DNA of 64,000 nt, taken from contig NC_073337.2 in the NCBI RefSeq assembly GCF_027580225.2, positions 13,489,501-13,553,500 on the forward strand, written 5' to 3'. Under the pieces are notes generated by a model. The model was not told the origin of the DNA. It saw only the letters and a program-made list of their open reading frames with translations, and searched no databases. This stretch comes from Misgurnus anguillicaudatus (taxonomy: Eukaryota; Chordata; Actinopteri; Cypriniformes; Cobitidae). The translations under genes and the position numbers were made by a program. Shown here piece by piece: positions 25,751 through 36,278 of this stretch (within the stretch, counting starts at the first letter, position 1; each line of letters opens with the position of its first letter).

Positions 25751-27717
25751 CTCCCCACATCTTTTCTCAAAAAGGTACTTAACTGCTTAGAAACTGACCT
25801 CTTAAAAATAGTAAATACCTCTCTGATCACAGGCACCTTTCCAGAGTCATTAAAAACAGCAGTTGTTAAGCCTCTCCTAAAAAAGAGTAACCTAGACAAA
25901 ACCATACTTAGCAACTACAGACCAATCTCAAATCTTCCGTTTATAGGCAAGATCATTGAAAAGGTGGTTTTTAATCAGCTGAACAAATTCTTAAACTCAA
26001 ATGGCTATCTGGACAATTTTCAATCTGGTTTCCGTCAACATCACAGCACAGAGACAGTGCTCATAAAGATAATAAATGATATTCGCTTAAACTCTGATTC
26101 AGGTAAAATATCAGTGCTGGTGCTACTAGATCTTAGTGCTGCCTTTGACACAGTAGATCACACCATACTCTTACATAGACTGGAAAACTGGGTAGGGCTC
26201 TCTGGGATGGTCCTCAAATGGTTTAAATCATACCTACAAGGAAGAGGTTACTATGTGAACATAGGTAACCATAAATCTGAGTGGACATCCATGACATGTG
26301 GAGTCCCACAGGGTTCAATTCTTGCACCGCTTCTGTTTAATTTGTATATGTTCCCACTTGGTCAAATAATGAAAAAGAACCAAATTGCTTACCACAGCTA
26401 TGCAGATGACACCCAGATATACTTAGCCCTGTCACCCAATGACTACAGCCCCATTGACTCTCTATGTAAATGCATTGATGAAATTAACTGTTGGATGCGT
26501 CAAAACTTCCTCCAGTTAAACAAAGACAAAACTGAAGTCCTTGTATTTGGAAATAAAGATGAAACTCTCGAAGTTAACACATACCTTGACTCTAGGGGTC
26601 TAAAGACACAAAATAAAGTCAGAAATCTTGGTGTTATTTTAGAGTCTGACCTTAATTTCAGTAGTCACGTGAAAGCAATAAGCAAATCAGCTTACTACCA
26701 TCTCAGAAATATTGCCAGAATTAGCTGTTTTGTATCAAGACGGGACTTAGAGAAACTTGTTCATGCTTTCATCATTAGCAGGGTGGATTACTGCAATGGA
26801 CTTCTTACGGGGATCCCCAAAAAGAGCATTAGACAGCTGCAGCTCATACAAAACACTGCTGCCAGAATTCTGACCAGAACCAAAAAATCTGAGCACATCA
26901 CTCCAGTCCTCAGGTCCTTACACTGGCTTCCTGTTACATTTAGAATAGATTTTAAAGTATTGTTACTCGTTTATAAATCACTTCATGGTTTAGGACCCAA
27001 ATACATGACAGATATGCTAACTGAATATATACCTAACAGATTACTCAGATCATTAGGATCAGGTCAGTAAGAAATACCAAGGGTTCACTCAAAACAAGGT
27101 GCATCAGCATTTAGTTATTATGCCACCTCTAGCTGGAATCAGCTTCCAGAAGAGATCAGATGTGCTTCAACAGTAAACACTTTTAAATCTAGATTAAAAA
27201 CACATCTGTTTAACTTTGCATTTACTGAATGAGCACTGTGCTGCTTCACACTGACTGCACTTTTAACTCATGCCACTTTTACTTCTGTTTTATTCTTTTT
27301 AACATTTTAAAGTGTTTTTATTAAAATCACATTTATTTTCTTCAATTGTTATTCTAAATTCTCATGTATCTTTGTTTTTATTGTGATTTTATTGTGTATC
27401 TATTATTTTTACATTTTCTTTTTTCTCTTTTATATATTGTTTTCTCATTTCTATGTAAAGCACTTTGAATTACCTCTGTGTATGAAATGTGCTATACAGA
27501 TAAACTTGCCTTGCCTTGCCTTGCCTAATAGTTGTAGCTAAGTATGAGATAAAGGAAAAGAAAAAAAAAAAGATAATTTGTAGTCATTAGAAAAACCTTT
27601 TCATATATTCCCAAAGGGGAGACCAGAGAAGCCAACATTTTTCAGATTTTTGCTGTTTATCATAAGTGAGCTTTTCAAAAGGTAACAGTGTAACAATTTG
27701 TGATATCCACATTTTAA

Positions 27718-27957
27718 AGGCGGAGTGCACAATGTTTGAAAGCCAATGTTGATATTTGAAATCATCACCTAAACATACACGCCCCTACCCCAATAGAATC
27801 TGGACCTTCTTTTAAAAGACCCGCCCCACACATAAGCAATCCGGCAAGGATGTCGGTTAGTAGACACGCCCCTTACTGCTGATTGGCTACAAGTGTCTTT
27901 TGGTAGTCGGCCCGTCTCCTTTTCCAAAGCGTTTTTCAAACATTGTGCACTCCGCCT
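27718..27957. mobile_element. TTAA MITE, family H
   Basis: A 240-bp element flanked by TTAA (27714-27717 and 27958-27961). The inverted ends read AGGCGGAGTGCACAATGTTT on both sides. A partial inverted relative lies at about 43688-43770 (AGGGGCGTGTTTGTTTAGGT). Confidence 0.88.
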
Positions 27958-27961
27958 TTAA

Positions 27962-29099
27962 GGGATGGATCCTGTGAAGCAGACCAAAGTAACAAAATAC
28001 ATTTCTTAGCTAAATATACCAAGATGATAAATAACTGTGTTGTTTCTTTATTAAACAGAATATTCACCTTGAGATTAAATAGATACACTGCTGGGGTCAT
28101 ATCAAATTTCACTCCAATACATGAAGTACTTTTTTCCAATAAGGCGATATTTTGTCACAGTACCAAAAACAATGAATGACAGTGCCCTTATGTTTGTCAC
28201 ACTTAAATCATGAGGCATTGGCAAACATCTGACAGATTATTTTTAACAGACTTTTGATAAAACAAAACTTAATTTTTTTGGTATTTTGCTTTTTTTTAAA
28301 TTTGGAGTGTAACCAAGCCTTCTGTGCTTTAATACAGCCTCATGACAGATAAATCTCAACAATTAAAGGGGCATAAAATGGAAGGGGGTGAGGTTTGGTT
28401 GGTTAGCAAGGCCCAGTTAGCCAAGCCCTGCTGGTATATGGCATAACTACACCATTCTGTTGCCAAAAATACTCATTCTTTTGTCTAGCAGGGTAGTGAC
28501 CAAGCCAAGCACTGTGAGCATTTCATTAAATAATATAAATCATTGCATATTTCTCTTCATGTTGACATACGAAGCCAGAACTTGCGAAAATAGAGTACAT
28601 TGTTAGAAAAAAGTAGTCATAAAATATTCCCAAGCTGTCACTGGGGCAGTACCATTTAATAAGGTCCTAATATGTACCATTCTGTACTGTAGGTATAGAT
28701 GTGTATTAATTTGGTACCCATACGGACCTTTAAGGTTTTAATATACACTCTGTAGTACTGAAATGTACCTCTGAGGTACTAATATGAACTATTTTCACCC
28801 CAATGAGTTAGGGGTGGGGCTTCATTATTGCTTTTTTCTAATAATTATATGCTTTGTACTGAATTATACAAATAAGCCGCTTTGTACAATAGTTTAGGTC
28901 CTTACAGTGTAAAAAGCATCATTATAACTACACAAAAAGGTTCATTTCTGCAATAATTTGAGTGTTTGATAAAGACTTTCCCGTTCTTTTTTTTGTGTTT
29001 TTTTTTTTTTTTTTTGAGGGTTTTCCTGTCGATATGTTATTTAAATGGTAAGCAAGAATCCTGCAGGTATTTGTTATATATCAGTAATATTTTATTTAT
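27962..29099. other. No supported gene
   Basis: Intergenic. A family E repeat copy lies at about 28635-28800 and a T-rich run at about 28988-29015. No coding signal. Confidence 0.45.
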
Positions 29100-29405
29100 T
29101 TAACAGATGTTGGCAGACAGGCAGAGGATCCAAGTAGTGTAGATTTATTAAAGGAAATCCAAATCACAAAAAACATAATCCAAAACGGAAACAGGCAGAA
29201 ACAGGAACCAACACATTACATTTACATTTAACTATACCGACATCAGACTAAGCAAACACTGGGGTTAAATATACCGACTAATCAGGGAGAACAAGACACA
29301 CACAGACCAATGAACAAAAGAACTACTCAAGATAACAAAAATAGAAAACACAAACTTTAAAATAAGAGACAAGACTAAGGAAACACAGAATAGGATCATG
29401 ACACA
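29100..29405 (-). mobile_element. Solo or partial LTR, minus strand
   Basis: Read on the minus strand, the segment begins TGTCATGATCCTATTCTGTG. It continues as a T-rich, non-coding stretch in the style of a fish Gypsy-type LTR. The other end is not sharply defined, and no internal region adjoins it. Confidence 0.5.
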
Positions 29406-30214
29406 AACACATCATCGTAACAGAGACTGATCTCTATAGATAATTCAAAAGGATTTTGCTATGCTAAGCATAAACAGACATAGATGGACTGCGGTGACAA
29501 AGAGACTTAATTGCATGACGGATCAATGGAGCAGATGCTCACACTTCACATGCAGGCATTAATCTTTAAACATTATGTGTTTCACTGACAGCCACTTTTT
29601 CTCTTTCTGCCCTCACTGTGCCTTCTGCTCACTTTATCTTTCCTTCTTTCAATCCATTATGTGGCGCTTTTGGCATTTGGGACAGTGAATTTTAAAATGG
29701 AGTGTTTCAGGTCACAGAGGGAATAGAGCAAGTACCCATTATAACCATTTGGCCTGATTGAGCAAGACTACAAAGAAATCTTTGTCACTGTTTGGCAGAT
29801 CTCTCTCTTTCTTTTTTTTCTCTGCTGAAAAATGCTTGTGTACTGTAAGTGCAAATAGCAAGTATTAAAAAAGAATACATTTCCATTTTTTATTAGTCTG
29901 ATATAACGTTGAACTTTGATGAACTTGTGAAGACAGACTTGTGGATAACTTTTTTCTAGCCCAGTTTCGAAAGCTTGCTGTAAGCATTTAAATATTTCTT
30001 TATACCACAAAGTGTTCCTCTTATGAATGTGGTAACATTAAATCCATAAAATGGATAGAAAATAATCACACAATCCATCTACAAAACCAAACTCTTTTAA
30101 ACACATTAGATAACCTAATAACAAGAAATTACAAGTTATGTCTATCATTAGTAAATGGATAATTTTGCAAGATGTAAACTACATGGTCCAGAAGTCATTG
30201 TTTTAGTTTTTTAA

Positions 30215-30622
30215 AGGTGCCAAAGAATGCATTGAAATAATCTGTTAAATTGTTCTTTGATATTTACATAGAATGTATGTAATAAAGTGCAAAAATTATC
30301 CAGAAACATTTTTACATGTCCACTTACAACTCTAGGATTTGTCCTTTAAAAGAAATGGTCTATTTTTGCCCTATTTGGAGAAGTCATAAATAATGATGAA
30401 GAGCTTTGCGGCTCATGCCAGTAGCTCACATTAGTAAACATATTCAAAGTCTGTGTTATGTTGAGATTGGCCTGTTTTACTGCAGTCTTTTGCATGCATG
30501 AGGTTAACATAAGAAAGAGGAAACATTGTGTTTGAGGTTCACGATATGTCATTACCATGTACAGAGCTCTTATTATTAATCTTTGCCTAGGTAAATACAG
30601 TTTTATCTATTTGGCACCTTTA
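30215..30622. mobile_element. MITE, family I (AAAGGTGCCAAA ends)
   Basis: The left end follows TTAA (30211-30214) and starts AGGTGCCAAAGAATGCATTG. The right end has the inverted TTTGGCACCTTTA, with its TTAA degraded. A decayed copy lies at about 16615-16680. Non-coding. Confidence 0.7.
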
Positions 30623-30779
30623 CACAAACATTACAACAAAATACAACCAACAAAACATATGATTAAATAAAAAAGGTTAAACTGTAAGTTATATTTATAT
30701 ATGTGAAATTACTTTTTGTTTAAATAAATTGTTTATTTACTAGTGTTTGCTTACATCGTTTGATATTACATACATAAAC

Positions 30780-31320
30780 TCCAATAAATGCTGTGTTATT
30801 TCCAACCAAGCATTGGGTCAAAGGGACAAACACAATCGTTGGCTTAAATTAACTATGAAAATGTTTATATTTGACCCAACAATAGGTTAAAACAACCCAG
30901 CATAGGTTAAATTAAAGAGATAGGTCACCCAAAAATGAAAATTATGTCATTTATAACTAATCCTCATGTCGTTCCAAACTCGTAAGACCTCCGTTCAACA
31001 TTTCGTAACACAGTTTAAGATGTTTTATATGTAGTCCGAGAGCTTGTTGACCCTTCATTGAAAATCTATGTACGGTATACTGTCCATGTCCAAAAGGTAA
31101 TAAAAACATCATCAATGTAGTCCATGTGACATCAGTGGGTCAGTTATAATGTGTTGGAAATACATTTTGGTCAAAAATTAACAAATATTACGAGTTAACT
31201 TTAGCATTGTCTTCTCTTCTGCGTCTGTTGTGAAGCACATGCACAAGACTAAAGTCACGTGATTGAAGTGACGCAGATGATGTACGACGTGTTATCTGGT
31301 GCACTCCAGCTGTTTATTTT
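30780..31320. repeat. Decayed dispersed repeats
   Basis: Inverted short motifs such as CAACCCAGCATAGGTTAA near 30890, and a segment AGATAGGTCACCCAAAAATG at about 30920. The latter is the start of a repeat whose other copies begin near 52894 and 61400 and whose end is seen at 58820-58948. Confidence 0.5.
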
Positions 31321-31439
31321 TTTGTGCACACGGGCTTCGTTTACAGTCTGAGGGAACGCTGTAAGTTTGAAAAAACAAACTTTGCAAACATGTCTGAGGA
31401 TAACACGTCATCCGCGTCACTGCAGTCACGTGACTTTAG

Positions 31440-32040
31440 TCTCACGCACACCGAAAGGACACTAAGAATATCTTTGCAAACGCAGTTTATTTACCACCTA
31501 GCAACCACACAGAATTTAAATTTCCACCGATTTATATTTCTCTGTATACAGATTTGAAAGTAGTAATAGATTTGATGAAAAAAAAAGTGTAAAACATTCA
31601 CTCTAAATGCTGGGTTATTTCAACTCTATCTCATGGCAAATTGTAAGTATTTTACGAGGTAGCTAATTCGTATTAATTCTTACAACCACATTCATACATT
31701 TTTGTCCAATTTGCTTTTGCCCCTGTAACGTTGCGGTTAAGGGTGGGGCTTCGATATTGTTTAGGGTTTTTTTTTACGACAATCAAATGTTTTTGCACGA
31801 TTTCCTTCGTACAAATTCATGAGAATTCGTAAAATATGTACGATTTGCCATGAGATATTTGAAATAACCCAGCATTTATTAGAGTGAATGTTTTACAATT
31901 CTTCATCAAATCCACCACCACCTCCGAATCTGCACACAAAGAAACATACATCGGTGGAGATCCAAATACTGTGGCCGCTAGGTGGTCAATAAAGTGCGCC
32001 TGCACAGACAAGTGTTCTTTCTGTGTTTAGAGTCGGCATA
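31440..32040. mobile_element. Nested fold-back elements
   Basis: An outer pair of arms (about 31470-31580 and 31895-32010) are inverted copies sharing ACCACCTAGC and TCCACCGAT. Inside them is a second inverted pair with CTCATGGCAAATTGTA against GTACGATTTGCCATGAG (31630-31650 and 31835-31855). No transposase is present. Confidence 0.65.
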
Positions 32041-32561
32041 ACCAAACATAAACATCAATATGTCATCGGCTTACTCTAGTAGGCCTTTGTTGTTCAAAAT
32101 TGTTGAAAATGACTACCAAATATTCGTCATGAGATTTTTAGGGTTTACTAGGCTAGACTGGGTGCTACATGGGTGCTAGGCCATTGCTATCCAATTTCAA
32201 TGTCTATCGCAATACAGTTTCTAGGATGTTGAGTGGTTGCTAGGGTGGAGTACGACATTGTGCCTTAATAGACATTTTATAACTTTAACCTGCAAGAAAT
32301 GTAATTATACTGAAGATGATATACTGACAAGATACGTAATAAGTGCATTTGGGATTAATACAAATATATTATGTGTGAAACATAATAATGCTCCAAATAA
32401 TGTAAAGCCTCTCTGAACAGCTGCATAATATTGCAAACGTGATGTTAATGTGTGACTTTAGTCAGCTTAATGGCGAACAGATGCAGTCAGAAATCTCAGC
32501 CTGTTCACTTATTGATTTCCATTTCTCCCTTTGTCACCGATCTGCACTGTCATCTTAAGCC

Positions 32562-32896
32562 CTAAACCTTCTCTTTCATTCTCTCCACAAAAACACCCTT
32601 ATTTGACGGATAACCAATCACATTCCCTTGCCCAAAGAGCTTTTCTCCAATGAAAGCTGAGGAGATGTGGACAGGAGCCAATGTACCTGCCAAAGGATTC
32701 GTATTGTACTGCGAGAGGGAACAGCAAGCGCATACAGTAAGTGGATAGAGTCTGACCTTCCATGGCCCACACTGACGAGAATCAATCCACTTAAAAGCGT
32801 CAGCAAAAGGCATATGAGGGTGACGAAAGGCAGCAGGGAGACATAAATCAACTTATTCAATTTCTGCTCCTCCTCAACTGAGTCAATGCTTGCCAT
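32562..32896 (-). CDS. Unrecognised minus-strand open region, possibly a gene relic
   Basis: A minus-strand ATG at 32896 opens a frame with an acidic start (MASIDSVEEEQKLNKL) and one strongly hydrophobic stretch (VSLLPFVTLICLLLTLL). An overlapping frame from 32813 runs on to a TAG at 32562-32564. Neither frame matches a family I recognise. Two overlapping open frames could mean a frameshifted relic, an unseen splice, or chance. Confidence 0.2.
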
Positions 32897-33438
32897 TAAG
32901 AGAGAAAAACTCTGCTCTGTGTTATTCTGAATGTATGTGCATCCTAAGCTTTTCCTTTAAACAACATTAATGATGTAAAAACAGGGAAATAAAATGGCAT
33001 TTAAAAGCCTTGCTTACAAATATAAAAAAAAAACTGGTTGAACAGTAGAATGGAAAACACACAGCGCTCTTGAACAAGGGTTCAAGGTTTTGTTGGTTTG
33101 TATGACCCCTGCTGGTAGATTCCATAACTACACCATTTAAAAACAAAAAGCATCCAGATTATTAAAATACATACACAACCCCATAAAAGAACAATTTTTG
33201 TCTGTTTGGTTCCATAAAAGCATTAAAAAACCGTGCTTGTTCATTAAATATTTTTTTTCTGGAGGAAAATATTCTTTAGATGATAAAATATTAAAAAAGA
33301 AATGATTATTTTGAGAACGTGAATTGAGTTTAGTTCTATTGATAGCTCTATTGATAGCTTTTCAACCTGTGTATATCGATTTACTAAAACATTTTGTAGG
33401 CACTTTGCCAATATTACATTGCCAAGTAAATGTTTAAC

Positions 33439-33785
33439 CAGTGGCGGCTCGTGACTGCTCATCCGAGAGGCGCTAATTCAAAATAAGTGTTCGGAGTGTC
33501 ATGTGTGTTGCTCGCATTTTCAAAATGTGTTTGTTGCCTCATGTGGACCATGTGCATCACATGTTTTGTCAATTGCGTGCCTATTGCACACGCGTCAAAA
33601 CCATTTATGATGAAAGAGACGCTCACGTTCACAAAATACACGCAAGACACTCACTTAACAGTAAACTCTGATTACACATGAGATTATGCGAGTATCTGGC
33701 AAACATGAGCGTCTCTTTTTATTATAAACCCTTTAGACGCGTCTGCAGCAGTTTGTGACAAACTTCGCATCACTGGCCGCCACTG
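33439..33785. mobile_element. hAT-like MITE with 8-bp target duplication
   Basis: A 347-bp element flanked by TGTTTAAC on both sides (33431-33438 and 33786-33793). Ends are inverted: CAGTGGCGGCTCGTGA against CAGTGGCGGCCAGTGA. Partial relatives lie at 41747-41866 (next to casp6 exon 7) and at 51310-51520. Non-coding. Confidence 0.88.
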
Positions 33786-33793
33786 TGTTTAAC

Positions 33794-36060
33794 CATGCTA
33801 TAAATATTTTTGGGATGGTTCCTAACAGTGTAATATAGAGCCCCTATATAAATATATATTATAGGGGTTTTCAAACTGGGATCTGGTTCTAAGGGGTCTC
33901 CTTCAAAAGGAAAAAGCAAAAATTGTGAAAAGTCTATGTAAGTTTGTAAACAATTTGCTTTCTTTATAATATCACAATTACTATTTACTATTTTTTTATA
34001 AAAAATATGGATATGTATTTTAGGAAAGGGGTCCCTCGCTAAAGGTTCATCTTATGAGGTCCTGCCATCAAAAAGTTTGAAAACCCTTGATATAGAGAAT
34101 CTACTTTCTTAGTTTAAAAACTAAACTTTGATATTTTTATATTTGCTCATAGCTTTATTTTATTACAAAAAAAGATTTCCTGTCATTATAAAGCACCAGT
34201 ACACCAAGACAAATTCCTTATATGTAGAAGTCTCAGTTTCATATGTAACCATGGCTTCCTGAAAAAGGGAACGAGATGCTGCATCATGAAATGACACTTC
34301 GGGAACATGTGAGGGCACGCTGCTGGCGTGTTCCCAAAATGTAATTTCATGACGCAGCGTTGAAGTTCCCACAGAATTTCAATAAAGGTGGATTGTAAAG
34401 TGTCAATCATCTTGTCGGCATTGATTCAATGATTCTGAATAATCAATCATGTTGTGAGTTATGTTTTTTCAATATATTGTCAATTATGTTGAGGTCTCTT
34501 CCTGTCATGTAAATGTTTAGTGTTTATTTAAAATGATGGTTTAGTGTTCCCAGTTAACACAGTGGTCAAACGAAGGACAATAATATCTTGTTATTCATGC
34601 TTCAAAATCCTTGGTAATGGTGTTGATGCATGTTTCTACTGGAGTCATTTTTATATAAAGGCTGTATGTGCATATTGTATCATCTTGCTAAAGGTCTCTG
34701 CATATGCAATATTTTTATGTTTCTCAGCGCTTTAGGTCTAAAATATTAGTCTCATTATAAACAATATTATTTATAGATATTTTAACCATTATTCAAACAA
34801 ATGTTTTTGTGTGACAACAAAGGTAAATGGGAATGGATCAACATGAAGTTATGTAAATTATTTTTATGTTGATTTATGTTTATGGTAATTTATTATTATT
34901 TAGTTTAGAAGCTATACTATGCAAGACATAAAAAGCTTTGACGTATTTTAGTTTTTTACTTTGTTTATTAATTCAGGGTATTTTCAATTTTGACACAACC
35001 AGTTAAATATTAAACATGCTATTTAAAGTGAAGTCAAGTTTGGACAAACTAAAAAATAATAATAATTCAGGTTCAAAAATTGTGGAACTACAGTAATTAC
35101 CAAATAATTTACATTTAGCAGACGCTTTTATCCAAAGCGACTTACAAAGATTAGGAAACAATAAAAGCAATTTTTTATTTGAATGGCACTTGTTTACATG
35201 TACATGTATTTATTTCATAGACACTTTAATCCAAAGCTATAGCCTACTTAACAACAATCTAAAGAGTTATGTTGACAGAAGACTATATGCCACGCCTACG
35301 CTTGCTTAAATATTGATTGTGTGGCAGTCCATTTACTCTGCTATTTTATTTAATTTGTTATTTAAATCTTTAAAATGGCTATTAGGCGGTTAAACTAGCT
35401 TAATAGCTTTACTGAGAACAGTAGTATGCAGTGGGGAGAGCAGGACACAAATATATATATGCATATTAAAAATCTATTATTTTCCCATATGTATTTACAG
35501 TTATCATTTTGATTTATGAAATGTACATAGTTTCTTTTAGTATCATAAATTTCATTTTTTATAACAGTTTTATAGGCTAACTGAGAAATTATTTTATTTA
35601 AAAAATCCTTTCAAATATCATGCAAGTATTAATATAGTATGTTAGTGTTTCTACTCAATAATCAGTAAACTACTTTTCTATTATTACCACTATTAGTAGC
35701 CTCCAATATTACCTATTAGTTACAATGGAGTACAATGCATCGAATTATTAACGGATTAAGACACACCTGTTTTATCATTTAGCCTATTCTTTGTTGAATA
35801 ATTTGAACGGATTAAGATGAATAATTCTTCCTTGGTACAAATGACAGGATATATGACATTTATTTCAGACATTTAATCAATTAATAATCAATTATATGGT
35901 TACATTTCGTCAATAACATTCTTTAAAAATAGATTTATATATAAATTGCAATTCTTATTTCTAAATATTTTGTTCATATTATGTACTGTGACGGTATTAT
36001 AATGTTGTCATGTTGAAATGTAGAGAAATTTAAAGAAAAGTTAAATGCATAAGTGTAGCG
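33794..36060. other. No supported gene
   Basis: AT-rich intergenic DNA. A SINE-tail fragment (TTTAGCAGACGCTTTTATCC) lies at 35105-35150. A repeat-like inverted segment at about 34255-34385 (AAAGGGAACGAGATGCTGC against ATGACGCAGCGTTGAAG) is also present. Confidence 0.45.
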
Positions 36061-36069
36061 ACAGGTTGT

Positions 36070-36215
36070 GACTGGTTAACATTTCAGCGAATATCATTGG
36101 TTAACATTCCAGTGACCTACCATTGGTTGACATTTCAGTGTTTTTTGATTGGTTAAAACCTATGTGTCTTCTGATTGGCTACCTGTTGCTTTCACCTTCG
36201 GGTGCTGTATAAGTA
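36070..36215 (+). promoter_or_regulatory. casp6 promoter: 26-bp periodic CCAAT-box array plus TATA-like box
   Basis: ATTGG (inverted CCAAT) occurs at 36096, 36122, 36148 and 36174, exactly 26 bp apart. A weaker ACTGG lies at 36071. The first units are tandem copies (ATTGGTTAACATTCCAGTGA and relatives). A TATA-like TATAAGTA at 36208-36215 would place transcription start near 36238, about 40 bp before the ATG. CCAAT boxes are bound by NF-Y. No ISRE is seen here. Confidence 0.7.
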
Positions 36216-36278
36216 AAAATCAGTGGTTATTGTGAAACATTAGCCTGAGATATCGCAGAATTGACACCGGAAACAGCG

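Larger units (their letters stand above)
21492..27232 (+). pseudogene. L2 retrotransposon ORF2 (endonuclease + reverse transcriptase), split by hAT and one stop
   Basis: Part one (21492-23032) holds an APE-type endonuclease: LALLNIRSLKNKS, FLNETWLDD, GDFNIHID and LSDHF. Its start is uncertain because the frame opens at a GTG. Part two (25751-27232) holds the reverse transcriptase: NYRPISNLP, GFRQHHSTE, GVPQGSILAPLLFNLYM, and the catalytic SYADDTQIYL. The two parts join in the same frame through the 8-bp duplication CTCCCCAC. A single in-frame TAA at 27068-27070 comes 54 codons before the final TGA. The frame between keeps the expected C-terminal pattern (LPEEIR, TFKSRLKTHLF). Function is lost through the insertion and the stop. 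Confidence 0.9.
19640..27526 (+). mobile_element. L2/CR1-type non-LTR retrotransposon, interrupted by a hAT insertion
   Basis: In order: a 5' region of uncertain start; ORF1 with a coiled-coil start and SGNH esterase fold; ORF2 with endonuclease and reverse transcriptase; a 3' UTR; and a terminal run of four CTTGC units (27505-27525). The short 3' microsatellite in place of poly(A) is typical of L2. ORF2 is split by a foreign element at 23033-25750. Removing that element restores the frame. The copy is dead as it stands but only moderately decayed. Confidence 0.9.
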
